This document shows positions 41,241-50,650 of a stretch of DNA of 64,000 nucleotides, in pieces. The notes beneath the pieces were generated by a model. The model was not told the origin of the DNA and did no database searches. It saw only the letters and a program-made list of their open reading frames with translations. How positions within the stretch are numbered: position 1 is the first letter of the stretch; each line of letters starts with the position of its first letter. Position numbers and translations under genes: made by a program. The DNA is taken from contig NZ_JQMR01000001.1 of assembly GCF_000744825.1 (NCBI RefSeq), positions 310,001 through 374,000 of the forward strand, in the 5' to 3' direction. The stretch is from Carnobacterium mobile DSM 4848. Lineage in GTDB: Bacteria > Bacillota > Bacilli > Lactobacillales > Carnobacteriaceae.

Positions 41241-42485
41241 ATGTTTATTGATGAAGAAACCAAAGGACCTGTAAGTTGTTCATTTTGTGGTAAATCCCAA
41301 GAGCAAGTAAAAAAAATTGTTGCAGGGCCTGGAGTGTACATTTGTAACGAATGTATTGACTTATGTAAAGAAATTATTGATGAAGAATTTAGTGATGCAG
41401 GCTACGGAGAGTTTTTAGAAGTACCTAAACCACAAGAAATCAGAAGTATCCTAAATGATTACGTAATAGGCCAAGAACAAGCCAAAAAATCCCTTTCAGT
41501 TGCCGTCTACAATCATTACAAGCGCATAAATCAAATTGGGACGGAAGAAGATGGAGTAGAGCTGCAAAAAAGCAATATTTGTTTAATTGGACCAACTGGT
41601 TCAGGAAAAACATTCTTAGCTCAAAGCCTAGCTCGTATTCTAAATGTTCCATTTGCTATCGCAGATGCTACCAGTTTAACTGAAGCAGGTTATGTCGGAG
41701 AAGACGTTGAAAATATTCTTCTTAAATTAATGCAAGCAGCAGATTATGATGTGGAACGTGCGCAAAAAGGCATTATCTATATTGATGAAATTGATAAAAT
41801 TGCTCGTAAAAGCGAAAATGTTTCGATCACGCGTGACGTTAGTGGTGAAGGGGTACAACAAGCCTTGTTAAAAATATTAGAAGGTACAGTAGCTAATATT
41901 CCTCCACAAGGCGGCAGAAAACATCCGAATCAAGAATTTATTCAATTAGACACAAGCAACATCCTATTTATCGTAGGTGGAGCTTTTGACGGAATTGAAA
42001 CGATCGTAAAAAATCGGATGGGTGAAAAAGTTATTGGTTTTGGTTCAACTAAAAAAGTTATGGATGATAGCGAAAGTGTGATGCAGCGGATTATTCCTGA
42101 AGACTTGTTGAAATTTGGTCTAATTCCTGAATTTATCGGCCGCTTACCAGTAATAGCAGCATTAGAAAAATTAACTGAAGAGGATCTAGTGCATATCTTA
42201 ACTCAACCAAAAAACGCATTAGAAAAACAATATAAAAAATTAATGATGTTAGATAACGTTGAACTTGAATTTGAAGAGCAAGCACTACGTGAAATTGCTA
42301 AAAAAGCGATTGAACGCAATACTGGTGCTCGTGGGTTACGTTCAATCATTGAAAATATTATGTTGGAAATCATGTTCGAGTTGCCAAGCCGTCCTGAAAT
42401 TTCAAAATGTGTCATTACAAAAGAAACTGTTGTTGGAGATGGATTACCTGACTTTTATGATGAACAAGGTCAAAAAATCCTTTAA
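41241..42485 (+). CDS. clpX: ATP-dependent Clp protease ATP-binding subunit ClpX
   Basis: AAA+ unfoldase that feeds substrates to ClpP. About 414 aa; the ATG at 41241 is preferred over 41217 because GAGGTGG precedes it and ClpX normally begins just before the zinc finger. [11 protein letters not shown] and CNECIDLC form the zinc domain. Walker A is GPTGSGKT, Walker B is [11 protein letters not shown], sensor and pore motifs include [11 protein letters not shown] and [19 protein letters not shown], and GFGS after residue 260 resembles the ClpP-binding IGF loop (KVIGFGS). Confidence 0.98.
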   Translation: MFIDEETKGPVSCSFCGKSQEQVKKIVAGPGVYICNECIDLCKEIIDEEFSDAGYGEFLEVPKPQEIRSILNDYVIGQEQAKKSLSVAVYNHYKRINQIGTEEDGVELQKSNICLIGPTGSGKTFLAQSLARILNVPFAIADATSLTEAGYVGEDVENILLKLMQAADYDVERAQKGIIYIDEIDKIARKSENVSITRDVSGEGVQQALLKILEGTVANIPPQGGRKHPNQEFIQLDTSNILFIVGGAFDGIETIVKNRMGEKVIGFGSTKKVMDDSESVMQRIIPEDLLKFGLIPEFIGRLPVIAALEKLTEEDLVHILTQPKNALEKQYKKLMMLDNVELEFEEQALREIAKKAIERNTGARGLRSIIENIMLEIMFELPSRPEISKCVITKETVVGDGLPDFYDEQGQKIL

Positions 42486-42495
42486 TCAAAATGAA

Positions 42496-42544
42496 GAAAG
42501 CTTTGAATTACCTGAACTTTTGGGTAATTCGAAGCTTTTTATTT
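42496..42544 (+). terminator. intrinsic terminator after clpX
   Basis: AAGCTTTGAATTACC pairs with GGTAATTCGAAGCTT (one mismatch), then five T. Confidence 0.9.
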
Positions 42545-42546
42545 TG

Positions 42547-42722
42547 ATAGAGTGGGGTATTATAAAAAAGTGTAAGAATATAGAGCGAGATTAAACTTTT
42601 ACTGGTACTTTTAGTGATTCATTTCATAAAGTATCAGTACAAGGCGACGAAAGGAGTGTGGCTCCCCAAGTCGTATTTCCTAGATTTCTTTCAAGTCAGG
42701 GCGGGCTGGTCCCGCTTTTTTT
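42547..42722. repeat. intergenic repeat, family A (copy 3), with shared hairpin and terminator-like end
   Basis: Head ATAGAGTGGGGTATTA (42547) matches 55353. A hairpin ACTGGTACTTT (42601) with AAAGTATCAGT (42628) follows, then the shared motif CGAC-GAAA-GGAG-tgtgg-CTCC-CCAA-GTCG (42645-42673), and finally GCGGG-ctggt-CCCGC (42701-42715) with seven T, a good intrinsic terminator. No coding frame. The motif recurs at 55369-55395 with a different inner stem. Confidence 0.55.
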
Positions 42723-42849
42723 ATCTTGAAACAGGAAAAAAGTAGTGGTTTAATTAATCCTTAAAATAGGAATCAAAGAAAGCTGTGTTTTTAAACTTGA
42801 TATATGTTAAAATGAGTGAAGAATTTAGATTAGAGATGGAGATTAAAAC

Positions 42850-43443
42850 ATGAAAGTTAACAAAGCGGATATTGTGATCAGTGCTGTATCACCAGCACAA
42901 TACCCTAATACAGGGCTGCCTGAAATTGCCTTAGCAGGACGTTCAAATGTGGGCAAATCTTCTTTTATCAATACATTGATCAATCGAAAGGGATTAGCAC
43001 GTACTTCAAGTAAGCCGGGTAAAACACAAACACTTAATTATTATATTATAGAAGATAAATTTTATTTCGTTGATGTGCCGGGTTATGGATATGCAAAAGT
43101 ATCTAAGACAGAACGCGCAAAATGGGGAGAAATGTTAGAAACTTATTTTACTCAGAGAGAACCTTTAAAGGCTGCTTTATGCGTGATTGACTTTAGACAT
43201 CCTGCTACTGCTGACGACAAACAAATGTATGAGTTTCTTAAATATTATGGCATTCCAGTCATTGTAGTTGCTACAAAAGCAGATAAAATTTCTAAAAGTA
43301 AATGGAATAAACATATGAAGATCTCCAAAGAATCTTTGGGATTTGATTCTGCAGATGATTTTGTGTTGTTTTCTTCTGAAACAGGTGAAGGTAAAGAAGA
43401 GGCATGGAAGTTAATCGAAGGATACTTGAATAAAAAAAGTTGA
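42850..43443 (+). CDS. ysxC: ribosome biogenesis GTPase EngB/YsxC
   Basis: Essential GTPase for 50S ribosome assembly. 197 aa. G1 [10 protein letters not shown]2 region [14 protein letters not shown]3 [11 protein letters not shown] and G4 TKADK are all visible. The GGAGATTAAA upstream gives a ribosome site for the ATG at 42850. clpX-ysxC order is common in Bacilli, although here about 360 bases containing a repeat separate them, so ysxC probably has its own promoter close to 42785-42815. Confidence 0.97.
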   Translation: MKVNKADIVISAVSPAQYPNTGLPEIALAGRSNVGKSSFINTLINRKGLARTSSKPGKTQTLNYYIIEDKFYFVDVPGYGYAKVSKTERAKWGEMLETYFTQREPLKAALCVIDFRHPATADDKQMYEFLKYYGIPVIVVATKADKISKSKWNKHMKISKESLGFDSADDFVLFSSETGEGKEEAWKLIEGYLNKKS

Positions 43444-43503
43444 TGCAATCAGAAAGTTATATGTTACATGTTAAGAGTACCGTTGAAAAAGGAGTTTTTA
43501 AAG

Positions 43504-43824
43504 ATGGAGTTTAATGAATACCAAAAATTAGCTAATCGAACATTATATGGAAATGAACAAGTATTAACTAACTGTGCTTTAGGTGTAGCTAGTGAATCGG
43601 GCGAACTGGTAGATTTGATCAAGAAATATACCTTTCATGGTCATGATTTGAATAAAAAAGAATTAGTAAAAGAAATGGGAGATGTTTTATGGTATTTATC
43701 ACAAATTGCAGAATGGGCAGATATTCCTTTTGAAGATGTAGCGATTCAAAATATCGAAAAATTGAAAAAACGGTATCCTAATGGCTTTTCAGAAGAAAGA
43801 AGCCGACAACGAACAGATGAATAG
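43504..43824 (+). CDS. MazG-like nucleotide pyrophosphohydrolase
   Basis: About 106 aa, a single MazG-like domain of the type that hydrolyses nucleoside triphosphates to monophosphates. The metal-binding E-x-x-E..E-x-x-D pattern is present: ASESGELVDLIKK followed by KELVKEMGDVLWYL. The ATG at 43504 is chosen because AAAGGAG lies about 9 bases upstream and the family starts MEFNEYQKLA; the longer frame from 43468 has no such site. Closed by a bidirectional terminator. Confidence 0.92.
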   Translation: MEFNEYQKLANRTLYGNEQVLTNCALGVASESGELVDLIKKYTFHGHDLNKKELVKEMGDVLWYLSQIAEWADIPFEDVAIQNIEKLKKRYPNGFSEERSRQRTDE

Positions 43825-43845
43825 AATAAAATTCAGTGAATGCAA

Positions 43846-43877
43846 AAGAGGTTGGGCTTTAGCCCCAACCTCTTTTT
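43846..43877. terminator. bidirectional terminator between the MazG-like gene and the 48-aa gene
   Basis: AAGAGGTTGGGCT pairs with AGCCCCAACCTCTT, with T-tracts on both strands. Confidence 0.88.
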
Positions 43878-43879
43878 AC

Positions 43880-44026
43880 TTAGTCATTTTTATTAGTAGA
43901 ATCAAGTTTTTTTTCAGACTTTTTTTCTTCTTTATCCTCTTTTTTAGCTACAGTTTCTTCTGGATCAAGTACAAACTTATGAAATAAATCATCTAGACTG
44001 GTTTCAACTTTAGATAATTGTCCCAC
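43880..44026 (-). CDS. small lysine/glutamate-rich protein (48 aa)
   Basis: Too short for a usual gene list. On the minus strand AGGAGG (44036-44031) is followed after 7 bases by a GTG at 44026; the frame reads MGQLSKVETSLDDLFHKFVL then DPEETVAKKE and a Lys/Glu/Asp-rich tail to the stop at 43880, directly before a terminator that suits this strand too. The N-terminal amphipathic helix (SLDDLFHKFVLDPEE) plus charged tail resembles small conserved proteins of Lactobacillales and Streptococcus (such as the SPJ_0845 group), but I am not certain of that match. Function unknown. Confidence 0.72.
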   Translation of the reverse strand: MGQLSKVETSLDDLFHKFVLDPEETVAKKEDKEEKKSEKKLDSTNKND

Positions 44027-44212
44027 GACATAACCTCCTATTTAAAGCTATTATTAGTTTAACGCTATTGAAAGTAAAATGCCACTATTTTATTTTGAGA
44101 AAAATGAATGTATGATCCTAAAGTTGTTTTCCAAAAGCAAATTAATTTATACATTAAAAAATGTATAAAAAGTGATGATTGGGAATAATAAACGAATATA
44201 AAGGAGTAGTGC

Positions 44213-44241
44213 TTGCATAAATATTCCTTTCCTGTTAAACT
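44213..44241 (+). promoter_or_regulatory. promoter of the glutamine-type ABC transporter
   Basis: TTGCAT (44213-44218), 17-base spacer, TAAACT (44236-44241). Confidence 0.6.
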
Positions 44242-44277
44242 ACACAAGAATTTAAAAATAGCAGGGAAGAGGAATAG

Positions 44278-45756
44278 ATGATGAAAAAAAAGCCTTTTAT
44301 AATAATAGTATTGGTTATTTTGGCTTATTGCTTTTTGCCTACACTACAAGCATCAGCAGCCGATAACTCATTAGAAAAAATTAAATCGAAAGGAACGTTG
44401 GTGATCGGCACGAGTGCAGATTTTCCTCCCTATGAATTTCATGCTACGATTGATGGTCAAGATGAAATTGTAGGTATGGATATTTCGATTGCAAAAAAAA
44501 TTGCAGAAGATTTAAATGTTAAATTAGAAATTCAAGACATGGGTTTCGATAGTTTGTTGCCAGCTTTAGAAGTTAATAAAGTAGATATGATTCTTGCAGG
44601 TATGAGTCCTTCTGAAGAGCGGAAACAAAGTGTTGATTTTTCTGATGTTTATTATACGGGTGGGCAAAATATTGTCATTCGTCCCTCTGATAAAGAAGTC
44701 TACGATTCGAAAGATAGTTTAGTTAAAAAGAAGGTAGGAGTTCAAACCGGCTCATTACAGGAAACATTGGCTAAAGAACAGATGCCTGAGTCAAGTATAT
44801 TAAGTTTATCTAAAATAACCGATTTAATTCTAGCATTGAAAACAAATAAAATAGAAGCTATTATCATAGAAAAACCAAGTGCAATGGCTTATGTTTCAAA
44901 CGATACAGGACTGGCTACTTTTGATGGAGGCTTTGAACTAGCCGAAGGAGAGCAAGGAATTGCTATAGCAGTCAAAAAAGGATCAGAGTCTCTCATTGCT
45001 AGTATAAATGAATCTCTTTCTAATATAAAAGAACAGAACTTGACGAAAACGTATTTAGAAGAAGCTGGAGAACACTTAAAAAACAGTCCAGGAGAAACGG
45101 AAGAAAAAGAAACAAAATCAAATGGAATGATTAACTATTGGAGTTATTTTGCACGAGGAACGGGTTATACAATCCTGATTTCTGTTTTGAGTGTTTTATT
45201 TGGAAGCATCTTAGGTGTGCTATTGTCATTGATGCGGTTGATGGATAATAAAATTATACGTGGGTTAGCAACAGCATATGTTGAATTTGTCAGAGGAACC
45301 CCTATGATGATTCAAGTTATGTTTATCTATTTTGCGGTTGGTTATGTGATCAACCTCCCAGCCTTAGCTTCAGGTATTATTGCTGTATCTTTAAACAGTG
45401 CTGCTTATATCTGTGAAATCATCCGTTCAGGCTTGAATTCGGTCAGTAAGGGACAGACAGAAGCGGCAAGAAGTTTGGGAATGAGTAAAAAGCTAACAAT
45501 GCGTTATATTGTTTTCCCGCAAGCGTTAAAAAATATTTGGCCTGCTTTAGGCAATGAATTTATAACAGTCATTAAAGAAAGTTCCATTGTTTCGATTATC
45601 GGTGTAAGTGATTTAATTTTCCAAACGAAAATCGTTACGTCGGTTTCCTATAGAGGAATTGCTCCTTTAGCTGTTACGATGGTCATCTACTTTATTTTAA
45701 CGTATAGTTTAACCAAGTTACTGAATTACTATGAAGGGAAGATGAACCATGATTAA
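44278..45756 (+). CDS. glnP: amino-acid ABC transporter, fused substrate-binding and permease protein (GlnP type)
   Basis: 492 aa. A signal sequence (residues about 1-27, ending LQASAA) is followed by a periplasmic-binding-protein-type domain ([48 protein letters not shown]) and, from about 285, a HisM-type permease domain with the EAA loop [22 protein letters not shown]. This is the GlnP architecture of lactic acid bacteria, used for glutamine, glutamate or related amino acids, here with only one binding domain. GAAGAGG precedes two adjacent ATGs at 44278 and 44281. It overlaps the ATPase gene by 8 bases. Confidence 0.93.
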   Translation: MMKKKPFIIIVLVILAYCFLPTLQASAADNSLEKIKSKGTLVIGTSADFPPYEFHATIDGQDEIVGMDISIAKKIAEDLNVKLEIQDMGFDSLLPALEVNKVDMILAGMSPSEERKQSVDFSDVYYTGGQNIVIRPSDKEVYDSKDSLVKKKVGVQTGSLQETLAKEQMPESSILSLSKITDLILALKTNKIEAIIIEKPSAMAYVSNDTGLATFDGGFELAEGEQGIAIAVKKGSESLIASINESLSNIKEQNLTKTYLEEAGEHLKNSPGETEEKETKSNGMINYWSYFARGTGYTILISVLSVLFGSILGVLLSLMRLMDNKIIRGLATAYVEFVRGTPMMIQVMFIYFAVGYVINLPALASGIIAVSLNSAAYICEIIRSGLNSVSKGQTEAARSLGMSKKLTMRYIVFPQALKNIWPALGNEFITVIKESSIVSIIGVSDLIFQTKIVTSVSYRGIAPLAVTMVIYFILTYSLTKLLNYYEGKMNHD

Positions 45757-46474
45757 GTTTAACCATTTAAAAAAAACATTTGATAAAAATGAAGTCTTGA
45801 TCGATATTAGCGGAGAAGTAAAAAAAGGTGAAGTGGTCGTTATCATTGGTCCATCTGGTTCAGGGAAAAGTACATTATTGCGTTGCTTAAATTTGTTGGA
45901 AACCCCAACGAGTGGAGAAATTATTTTTGAAGATACAACCTTAACCAAATTGAATGAAAATAAAATTAACCAATTACGTGAAAAAATGGGAATGGTTTTC
46001 CAAAGCTTTAATCTTTTCCCGCATCTTTCAGTAATCGAAAATTTAAAAATTGCCCCTATTAAAGTCAAAGGAATGCAAGAGGAAGAAGCAGAAAAACAAG
46101 CAGCTAAACTTTTAAAACAAGTGGGATTAGCGGATAAAGACAAAGCGTATCCCGTTAACTTATCCGGAGGCCAGCAACAACGGGTAGCCATTGCGAGAGC
46201 TTTGGCGATGAACCCTAAAGTTATGCTTTTTGATGAACCCACTTCGGCATTAGATCCTGAAATGGTAGGAGAAGTTTTAAAAGTTATTCAAGACTTGGCA
46301 GAAACGGGAATGACGATGGTTGTGGTTACGCATGAAATGGGATTTGCTAAAGAAGTTGCAGATCGAATTATCTTTATGGATGCAGGATATATTGTAGAAG
46401 AAGGAAACCCTGAACAACTATTCGACCACCCACAACATGAACGAACAAAAAACTTCTTAGCAAAAGTATTATAG
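45749..46474 (+). CDS. glnQ: amino-acid ABC transporter ATP-binding protein (GlnQ type)
   Basis: ATPase partner of the preceding protein. 241 aa with Walker [11 protein letters not shown]-loop [11 protein letters not shown], signature [15 protein letters not shown], Walker [15 protein letters not shown] and the His switch VVTHEMGFA. The overlap with the permease gene shows translational coupling. Substrate specificity between glutamine, glutamate and others cannot be told from the ATPase. The long open frame on the opposite strand is a shadow. Confidence 0.95.
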   Translation: MIKFNHLKKTFDKNEVLIDISGEVKKGEVVVIIGPSGSGKSTLLRCLNLLETPTSGEIIFEDTTLTKLNENKINQLREKMGMVFQSFNLFPHLSVIENLKIAPIKVKGMQEEEAEKQAAKLLKQVGLADKDKAYPVNLSGGQQQRVAIARALAMNPKVMLFDEPTSALDPEMVGEVLKVIQDLAETGMTMVVVTHEMGFAKEVADRIIFMDAGYIVEEGNPEQLFDHPQHERTKNFLAKVL

Positions 46475-46479
46475 AACCA

Positions 46480-46520
46480 AAAAAAAACCTCAAAACTTAA
46501 AAAGTTTTGAGGTTTTTTTC
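46480..46520. terminator. bidirectional terminator between glnQ and fruA
   Basis: AAAAACCTCAAAACTT pairs with AAGTTTTGAGGTTTTT, symmetrical A/T tracts. Confidence 0.9.
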
Positions 46521-46529
46521 TATCATTTT

Positions 46530-48431
46530 TTATTTTTTATTGTCATCTTTAACCGCAACAGGTTTTTTCCATAGTCCAAGAATAGTAGCAGAAACAATCA
46601 TTCCAATTACTAATGTAATCAAGAAAAGAATTGCATGGTTTGAAAGACCAATTGCAAATATTCCACCATGTGGTGCTGGAATAGTAATATCCCAGAATTG
46701 AGTTAATCCACCTGCGATTGCAGCACCTACAACAGACGAACCAATAATTCTCATTGGGTCAGCGGCTGCGAAAGGAATAGCCCCTTCAGTAATAAAAGAA
46801 AGTCCTAAAATATAATTTGTCAGACCGGATTTTCTTTCCTCTTCTGTAAATTTATTTTTAAAGATTGTACTTGCTAGAGCAATAGCTAAAGGTGGAATCA
46901 TCCCACCAGCCATAACAGCAGCCATTAAACTCCCATCACCTGTATCAGTGAAGATGCCGATTGAAAAAGCGTAGGCAGCTTTATTGAAAGGACCGCCCAT
47001 ATCAATAGCCATCATTCCGCCTAGTAACGCACCTAAAATTACTGCGTTCCCAGTCCCAAGATTTTCAAGGAAATTGATCATGCCAGTATTAATAGTAGAA
47101 AAAACAGGATCAATGATAAAGTACATGAATAAACCGATAATAAACAAACCAAGTACAGGGTAGAGCAGGATTGATTTCAACCCTTCCAATGACTTAGGCA
47201 TACCTTTTAGAAGCTTTCTTAAGAAAAGAATAACATAACCTGCTAAGAAACCAGCAGCTAATCCACCTAAGAAACCAGCATTACTTTGAACAGCCATAAA
47301 TCCACCGACCATCCCTGGCATTAATCCGGGACGATCACCGATACTCATGGCGATATAACCAGCTAAAATAGGGATCAAAAAGTTAAAAGCATTACTGCCT
47401 AAAGAATTTAAGAAAGTAAAAATTTCGCTTTTATCTCCAAAGTAAGGTTCAACTAGGAAAGAAAGAGCCATAATAATACCGCCGCCGACTACGAAAGGCA
47501 GCATATGTGAAATCCCATTCATCAAATCTTTATAAACTTTGCTTATAATAGAACCTTTTTCTTCTTCTGAATCTTCCATATCTCTTTCACCACTTGCATG
47601 GAAAGTAGGAGCTTGCTGTTTAACAGCTTTATCAATCAGTTCTTCAGATTTACGTATTCCGTCACTTACTGGACGTTGCAGAACATGTTTGCCATCAAAA
47701 CGATTCATTTCGACATTTTTATCAGCAGCGACGATAACGCCTGCAGCACGTTCAATATCAGCTGCAGTCAATCGGTTTTTAACACCTTCAGTTCCGTTGG
47801 TTTCAACTTTGATATCTACACCCATTTCAGCAGCTTTTTTCTTCAGAGCATCTTCAGCCATATAGGTATGAGCAATTCCAGTAGGACAAGCAGTTACTGC
47901 AATAACAAAAGGACGATCAACATCGGGAGTTTTAGTTGCTTCAGCTTGTTGTTCGGCTTTTTCATCAGCTAACCGTTTTTGCTCTGCTTCTGTAAATAAG
48001 TTTTGGACTTCATCAGGTGTTGTTGTTTCTTTTAGAGAAGCAACAAATTCAGGGTTTATTAATAACCGAGATAAGCTGGCTAAAGCTTGCAAATGAGTGT
48101 CATTAGCACCCTCTGGAGCAGCAATCATAAAGAATAAATAGGTTGGTTGACCATCTAAAGCTTCATATTCCACACCTTTTGTACTTTTAGCAAATAATAC
48201 AGTAGCTTCATTGACTGCAGCTGTTTTTGCATGCGGCATAGCAATGCCATCTCCAAGTCCCGTTGAAGTTTGTGCTTCTCTGGCCATGATACCTTCTTTA
48301 AAAAGAGCCGAATCATTGAGACGGTCTTGAGCAGCTAAACTAGCAATCATTTCATCAATTGCAGCTTCTTTAGTGGTTGCTTTTAAATCCATTATCATGA
48401 CGCTTTTAAGCAGTAAATCGTTGATATTCAT
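46530..48431 (-). CDS. fruA: fructose-specific PTS enzyme IIABC
   Basis: Takes up fructose and phosphorylates it to fructose 1-phosphate. 633 aa with three domains in order: IIA (about 1-150; phosphorylated His in GDGIAMPHAKT), IIB (about 170-270; phosphorylated Cys in VTACPTGIAHTYMAEDAL) and the membrane IIC (about 300-630; GAIPFAAADPMRIIGS and a HGGIFA-type PAPHGGIFAIG). GGAGGAAAAA precedes the ATG. It is the last gene of fruR-fruK-fruA; fruK ends 18 bases upstream. The product is converted by FruK. Confidence 0.97.
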   Translation of the reverse strand: MNINDLLLKSVMIMDLKATTKEAAIDEMIASLAAQDRLNDSALFKEGIMAREAQTSTGLGDGIAMPHAKTAAVNEATVLFAKSTKGVEYEALDGQPTYLFFMIAAPEGANDTHLQALASLSRLLINPEFVASLKETTTPDEVQNLFTEAEQKRLADEKAEQQAEATKTPDVDRPFVIAVTACPTGIAHTYMAEDALKKKAAEMGVDIKVETNGTEGVKNRLTAADIERAAGVIVAADKNVEMNRFDGKHVLQRPVSDGIRKSEELIDKAVKQQAPTFHASGERDMEDSEEEKGSIISKVYKDLMNGISHMLPFVVGGGIIMALSFLVEPYFGDKSEIFTFLNSLGSNAFNFLIPILAGYIAMSIGDRPGLMPGMVGGFMAVQSNAGFLGGLAAGFLAGYVILFLRKLLKGMPKSLEGLKSILLYPVLGLFIIGLFMYFIIDPVFSTINTGMINFLENLGTGNAVILGALLGGMMAIDMGGPFNKAAYAFSIGIFTDTGDGSLMAAVMAGGMIPPLAIALASTIFKNKFTEEERKSGLTNYILGLSFITEGAIPFAAADPMRIIGSSVVGAAIAGGLTQFWDITIPAPHGGIFAIGLSNHAILFLITLVIGMIVSATILGLWKKPVAVKDDNKK

Positions 48432-48449
48432 ATTTTTTCCTCCTAATAG

Positions 48450-49364
48450 TTAACTTAACAAAGTTACATGAACTTGAGAAAGAAGACGGTCAATCTCTTT
48501 TTTCTTGGCTAAATCATCTGAAAAAGCTGTAGCACTACCTGTAGCAACACTAGTTTGAAAAGCTGTTAAAGGATCCTTCGTCTGTATAAGCGTTCCGATA
48601 AAACCTGCGACCATTGAGTCGCCAGCTCCTACTGAATTTTTCACTTTCCCTTTAGGAACAGTTGATTGGTATACTTTATCTTCTGTGAAAAATAATGCTC
48701 CATCTCCTGCCATAGAAATCAAAGCATAAGAAGCGCCCATTTTAATTAATTCTTTTCCATAAGGAATCATGTCGTCAACAGAATTAAAAGTGACTTGGAA
48801 TAAATCTGCTAATTCATGGTGATTGGGTTTGACCAATAAAGGATGAAAAGAAAGAGCATCCAATAAGGCTTGTCCTGTTGTATCCATCACAAAACGAGCT
48901 CCCGTAGCAACAATTCGAGAAATGATCTGCTGATAAAAATCCTTAGGCAAAGAGGCAGGCTGGTTACCGGAAATAACGACTAAATCATTTGAGGTTAACT
49001 GATCGAATTGAGATAAGAGTGCCTGCGCTTCTTTTTCGGTAATAACCGGACCATTTGCATTAATCTCTGTTTCTTGATCGGATTTCAATTTAACATTAAT
49101 TCTTGTATCGTCTTGAACCGGTGTAAATTGAGTTATCACTTCTTCTTGATTCAACCAGTTGGTAATGAAATCGCCGGTAAAACCTCCTAGAAAACCTAAA
49201 GCAGTTGTAGGCTGTTCGAGTTGGTGAAGCACGCGGGAAACATTGATTCCTTTTCCTCCGGGCAGTTTAATATCCCTTGCCATTCGATTTAACTCTCCCA
49301 TTTTGAAATTAGGAACTTCAACAATGTAGTCAATCGATGGATTAAGGGTAACAGTATAAATCAT
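48450..49364 (-). CDS. fruK: 1-phosphofructokinase
   Basis: Phosphorylates fructose 1-phosphate to fructose 1,6-bisphosphate. PfkB family, 304 aa. MIYTVTLNPSIDYIVEV is the N-terminal signature, KLPGGKGINVSRVL binds substrate, and the ATP/catalytic motif is VKNSVGAGDSMVAGFI with the base Asp. The ATG overlaps the fruR stop by four bases, so translation is coupled. The related tagatose-6-phosphate kinases share the fold, but the operon with FruA fixes the function. Confidence 0.97.
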   Translation of the reverse strand: MIYTVTLNPSIDYIVEVPNFKMGELNRMARDIKLPGGKGINVSRVLHQLEQPTTALGFLGGFTGDFITNWLNQEEVITQFTPVQDDTRINVKLKSDQETEINANGPVITEKEAQALLSQFDQLTSNDLVVISGNQPASLPKDFYQQIISRIVATGARFVMDTTGQALLDALSFHPLLVKPNHHELADLFQVTFNSVDDMIPYGKELIKMGASYALISMAGDGALFFTEDKVYQSTVPKGKVKNSVGAGDSMVAGFIGTLIQTKDPLTAFQTSVATGSATAFSDDLAKKKEIDRLLSQVHVTLLS

Positions 49365-50113
49365 TTTTTTGCCTCCTTAATAGTTGTTTGATCAAAGTAA
49401 CTTTGATAAACAGTATGGTCGATAGTATCTGTCACAATAATAGCATCCTCAAGCTCACAAACTTTTGCAAAGCTAACTTTATCGAATTTTGTTTGATCGG
49501 CTAAGAAGTAAGTTTTTGAACTGTGTAAATGAGCCTGTCTTTTAACAGCAGCCTCTTCAATATCTGGAGTAGTAAAGCCAAATTCCGAATCAATGCCATT
49601 TATTCCCAAAAAGCTTTTATTAAATCGGTAATCATTTAATTGATTGTTGCTGACCGTTCCAATGATTGCTTTTGTGGTTGTCTTGATTTCTCCGCCAAGC
49701 AGAATCGTTTTTATTTGTAGCTCTGATAATAAAGTTGCCTGCTGAATGCCGTTTGTCACAACTCGAATGTTTTTATTTTTTAAAAAAGGAATTAAATAAA
49801 GGGTAGTGGTTCCTGCATCTAAAAAAATGGTATCATTTTCTTCAATAAAAGAAGCTGCTAATTCAGCAATGGCTTTTTTTTCTTGGATGTTTTTGGAGGT
49901 TTTTTCATGAGCTGTCAATTCTTCATCTAAGTGATAAGTTCTTTTAGCTCCGCCATGTATACGGGTTAATTCTCCAGCGGCTTCTAATAAAGCTAAATCT
50001 CTGCGGATAGTGGATTCAGAGCAATTTAAATTATTTATCAAGTCTTGGGATTTTACTAGTCCGCGCTGTTTTAATTGAGTAAGAATATAATTATGACGTT
50101 CTTCAGTTAACAT
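49361..50113 (-). CDS. fruR: DeoR family regulator of the fructose operon
   Basis: Transcriptional repressor whose inducer in related systems is fructose 1-phosphate. 250 aa. The DeoR-type HTH (RHNYILTQLKQRGLVKSQDLINNL then NCSESTIRRDLALLEAAGELTRIHGGA) is complete, and the sugar-phosphate sensor domain has DAGTTTLYL, VTNGIQQA and LGGEI. First gene of fruRKA. The direct-repeat sequence at 50141-50160 lies between the -10 and -35 of its promoter, consistent with autoregulation. Confidence 0.95.
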   Translation of the reverse strand: MLTEERHNYILTQLKQRGLVKSQDLINNLNCSESTIRRDLALLEAAGELTRIHGGAKRTYHLDEELTAHEKTSKNIQEKKAIAELAASFIEENDTIFLDAGTTTLYLIPFLKNKNIRVVTNGIQQATLLSELQIKTILLGGEIKTTTKAIIGTVSNNQLNDYRFNKSFLGINGIDSEFGFTTPDIEEAAVKRQAHLHSSKTYFLADQTKFDKVSFAKVCELEDAIIVTDTIDHTVYQSYFDQTTIKEAKK

Positions 50114-50134
50114 ATCGACCCTCCTCGAACTCTT

Positions 50135-50163
50135 ATAATACCATCAAAAACGCTCAAAAACAA
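50135..50163 (-). promoter_or_regulatory. fruRKA promoter with repeated operator
   Basis: On the minus strand TTGTTT (50163-50158), 17 bases, TATTAT (50140-50135). The spacer (50141-50160) carries TTTTTGA twice with a 10-base period, typical of DeoR-type operators. A degenerate cre-like sequence ATTAAGCGGTTTCC (50172-50185) lies upstream. Confidence 0.65.
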
Positions 50164-50189
50164 TCAATATTATTAAGCGGTTTCCGTTC

Positions 50190-50217
50190 TTGTGTTTTAA
50201 AATTTACTTGTTATAAT
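50190..50217 (+). promoter_or_regulatory. promoter of the GntR gene
   Basis: TTGTGT (50190-50195), 16-base spacer, TATAAT (50212-50217), followed by TGTTATA, giving a small palindrome over the -10. Confidence 0.65.
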
Positions 50218-50260
50218 TGTTATAGAACAACCATTAGATTTTTGTAAAGGAGTTTTTAAC

Positions 50261-50650
50261 GTGATGATTCATATTAAGCCAGAAAGTGATACACCGATAT
50301 ATGTACAATTAGTTTATCAAATAAAAATTGGGATCTTAAAAAAGGAACTGATTCCAGGTGAAATGTTGCCAAGTGTCCGTAGTTTAGCTGGCGATATTGG
50401 CGTAAATATGCATACAGTCAATAAAGCCTATTTGCAATTAGTGGATGAAAAAGTTTTAACAAACCATAAAAAAGGCTTTCAAGTAAGAGAGCGTGAACAG
50501 ATGAATATGAGTGACACGTATCAAGAGGGATTTAAACTCAAATTAACAGAATTGATGATCGATGCTGCTATTTATCAATTATCCGAAAAAGAAGTAAACG
50601 TCATACGTGAATCAATCAATGCGGAGATACAAAGGAGAGAAGAAAAATGA
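50261..50650 (+). CDS. GntR family regulator, YtrA type
   Basis: 129 aa, with a GntR winged helix (DTPIYVQLVYQIKIGILKKEL, GEMLPSVRSLAGDIGVNMHTVNKAY) followed by a short C-terminal dimerisation helix, as in the YtrA subgroup that lacks a large effector domain. AGGAG lies 8 bases before the GTG at 50261. Its stop overlaps the start of the membrane-protein gene by four bases. YtrA-type regulators usually control the transport or membrane genes in their own operon, so it probably represses this pair. Confidence 0.92.
   Translation: MMIHIKPESDTPIYVQLVYQIKIGILKKELIPGEMLPSVRSLAGDIGVNMHTVNKAYLQLVDEKVLTNHKKGFQVREREQMNMSDTYQEGFKLKLTELMIDAAIYQLSEKEVNVIRESINAEIQRREEK

Noticed and set aside
45718-46242. 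174-aa minus-strand frame opposite glnQ
   Set aside because: Shadow of the ABC ATPase; no ribosome site or family resemblance.
50172-50185. CcpA cre site upstream of fruR
   Set aside because: Only about 10 of 14 consensus positions match; mentioned as cre-like but not called.
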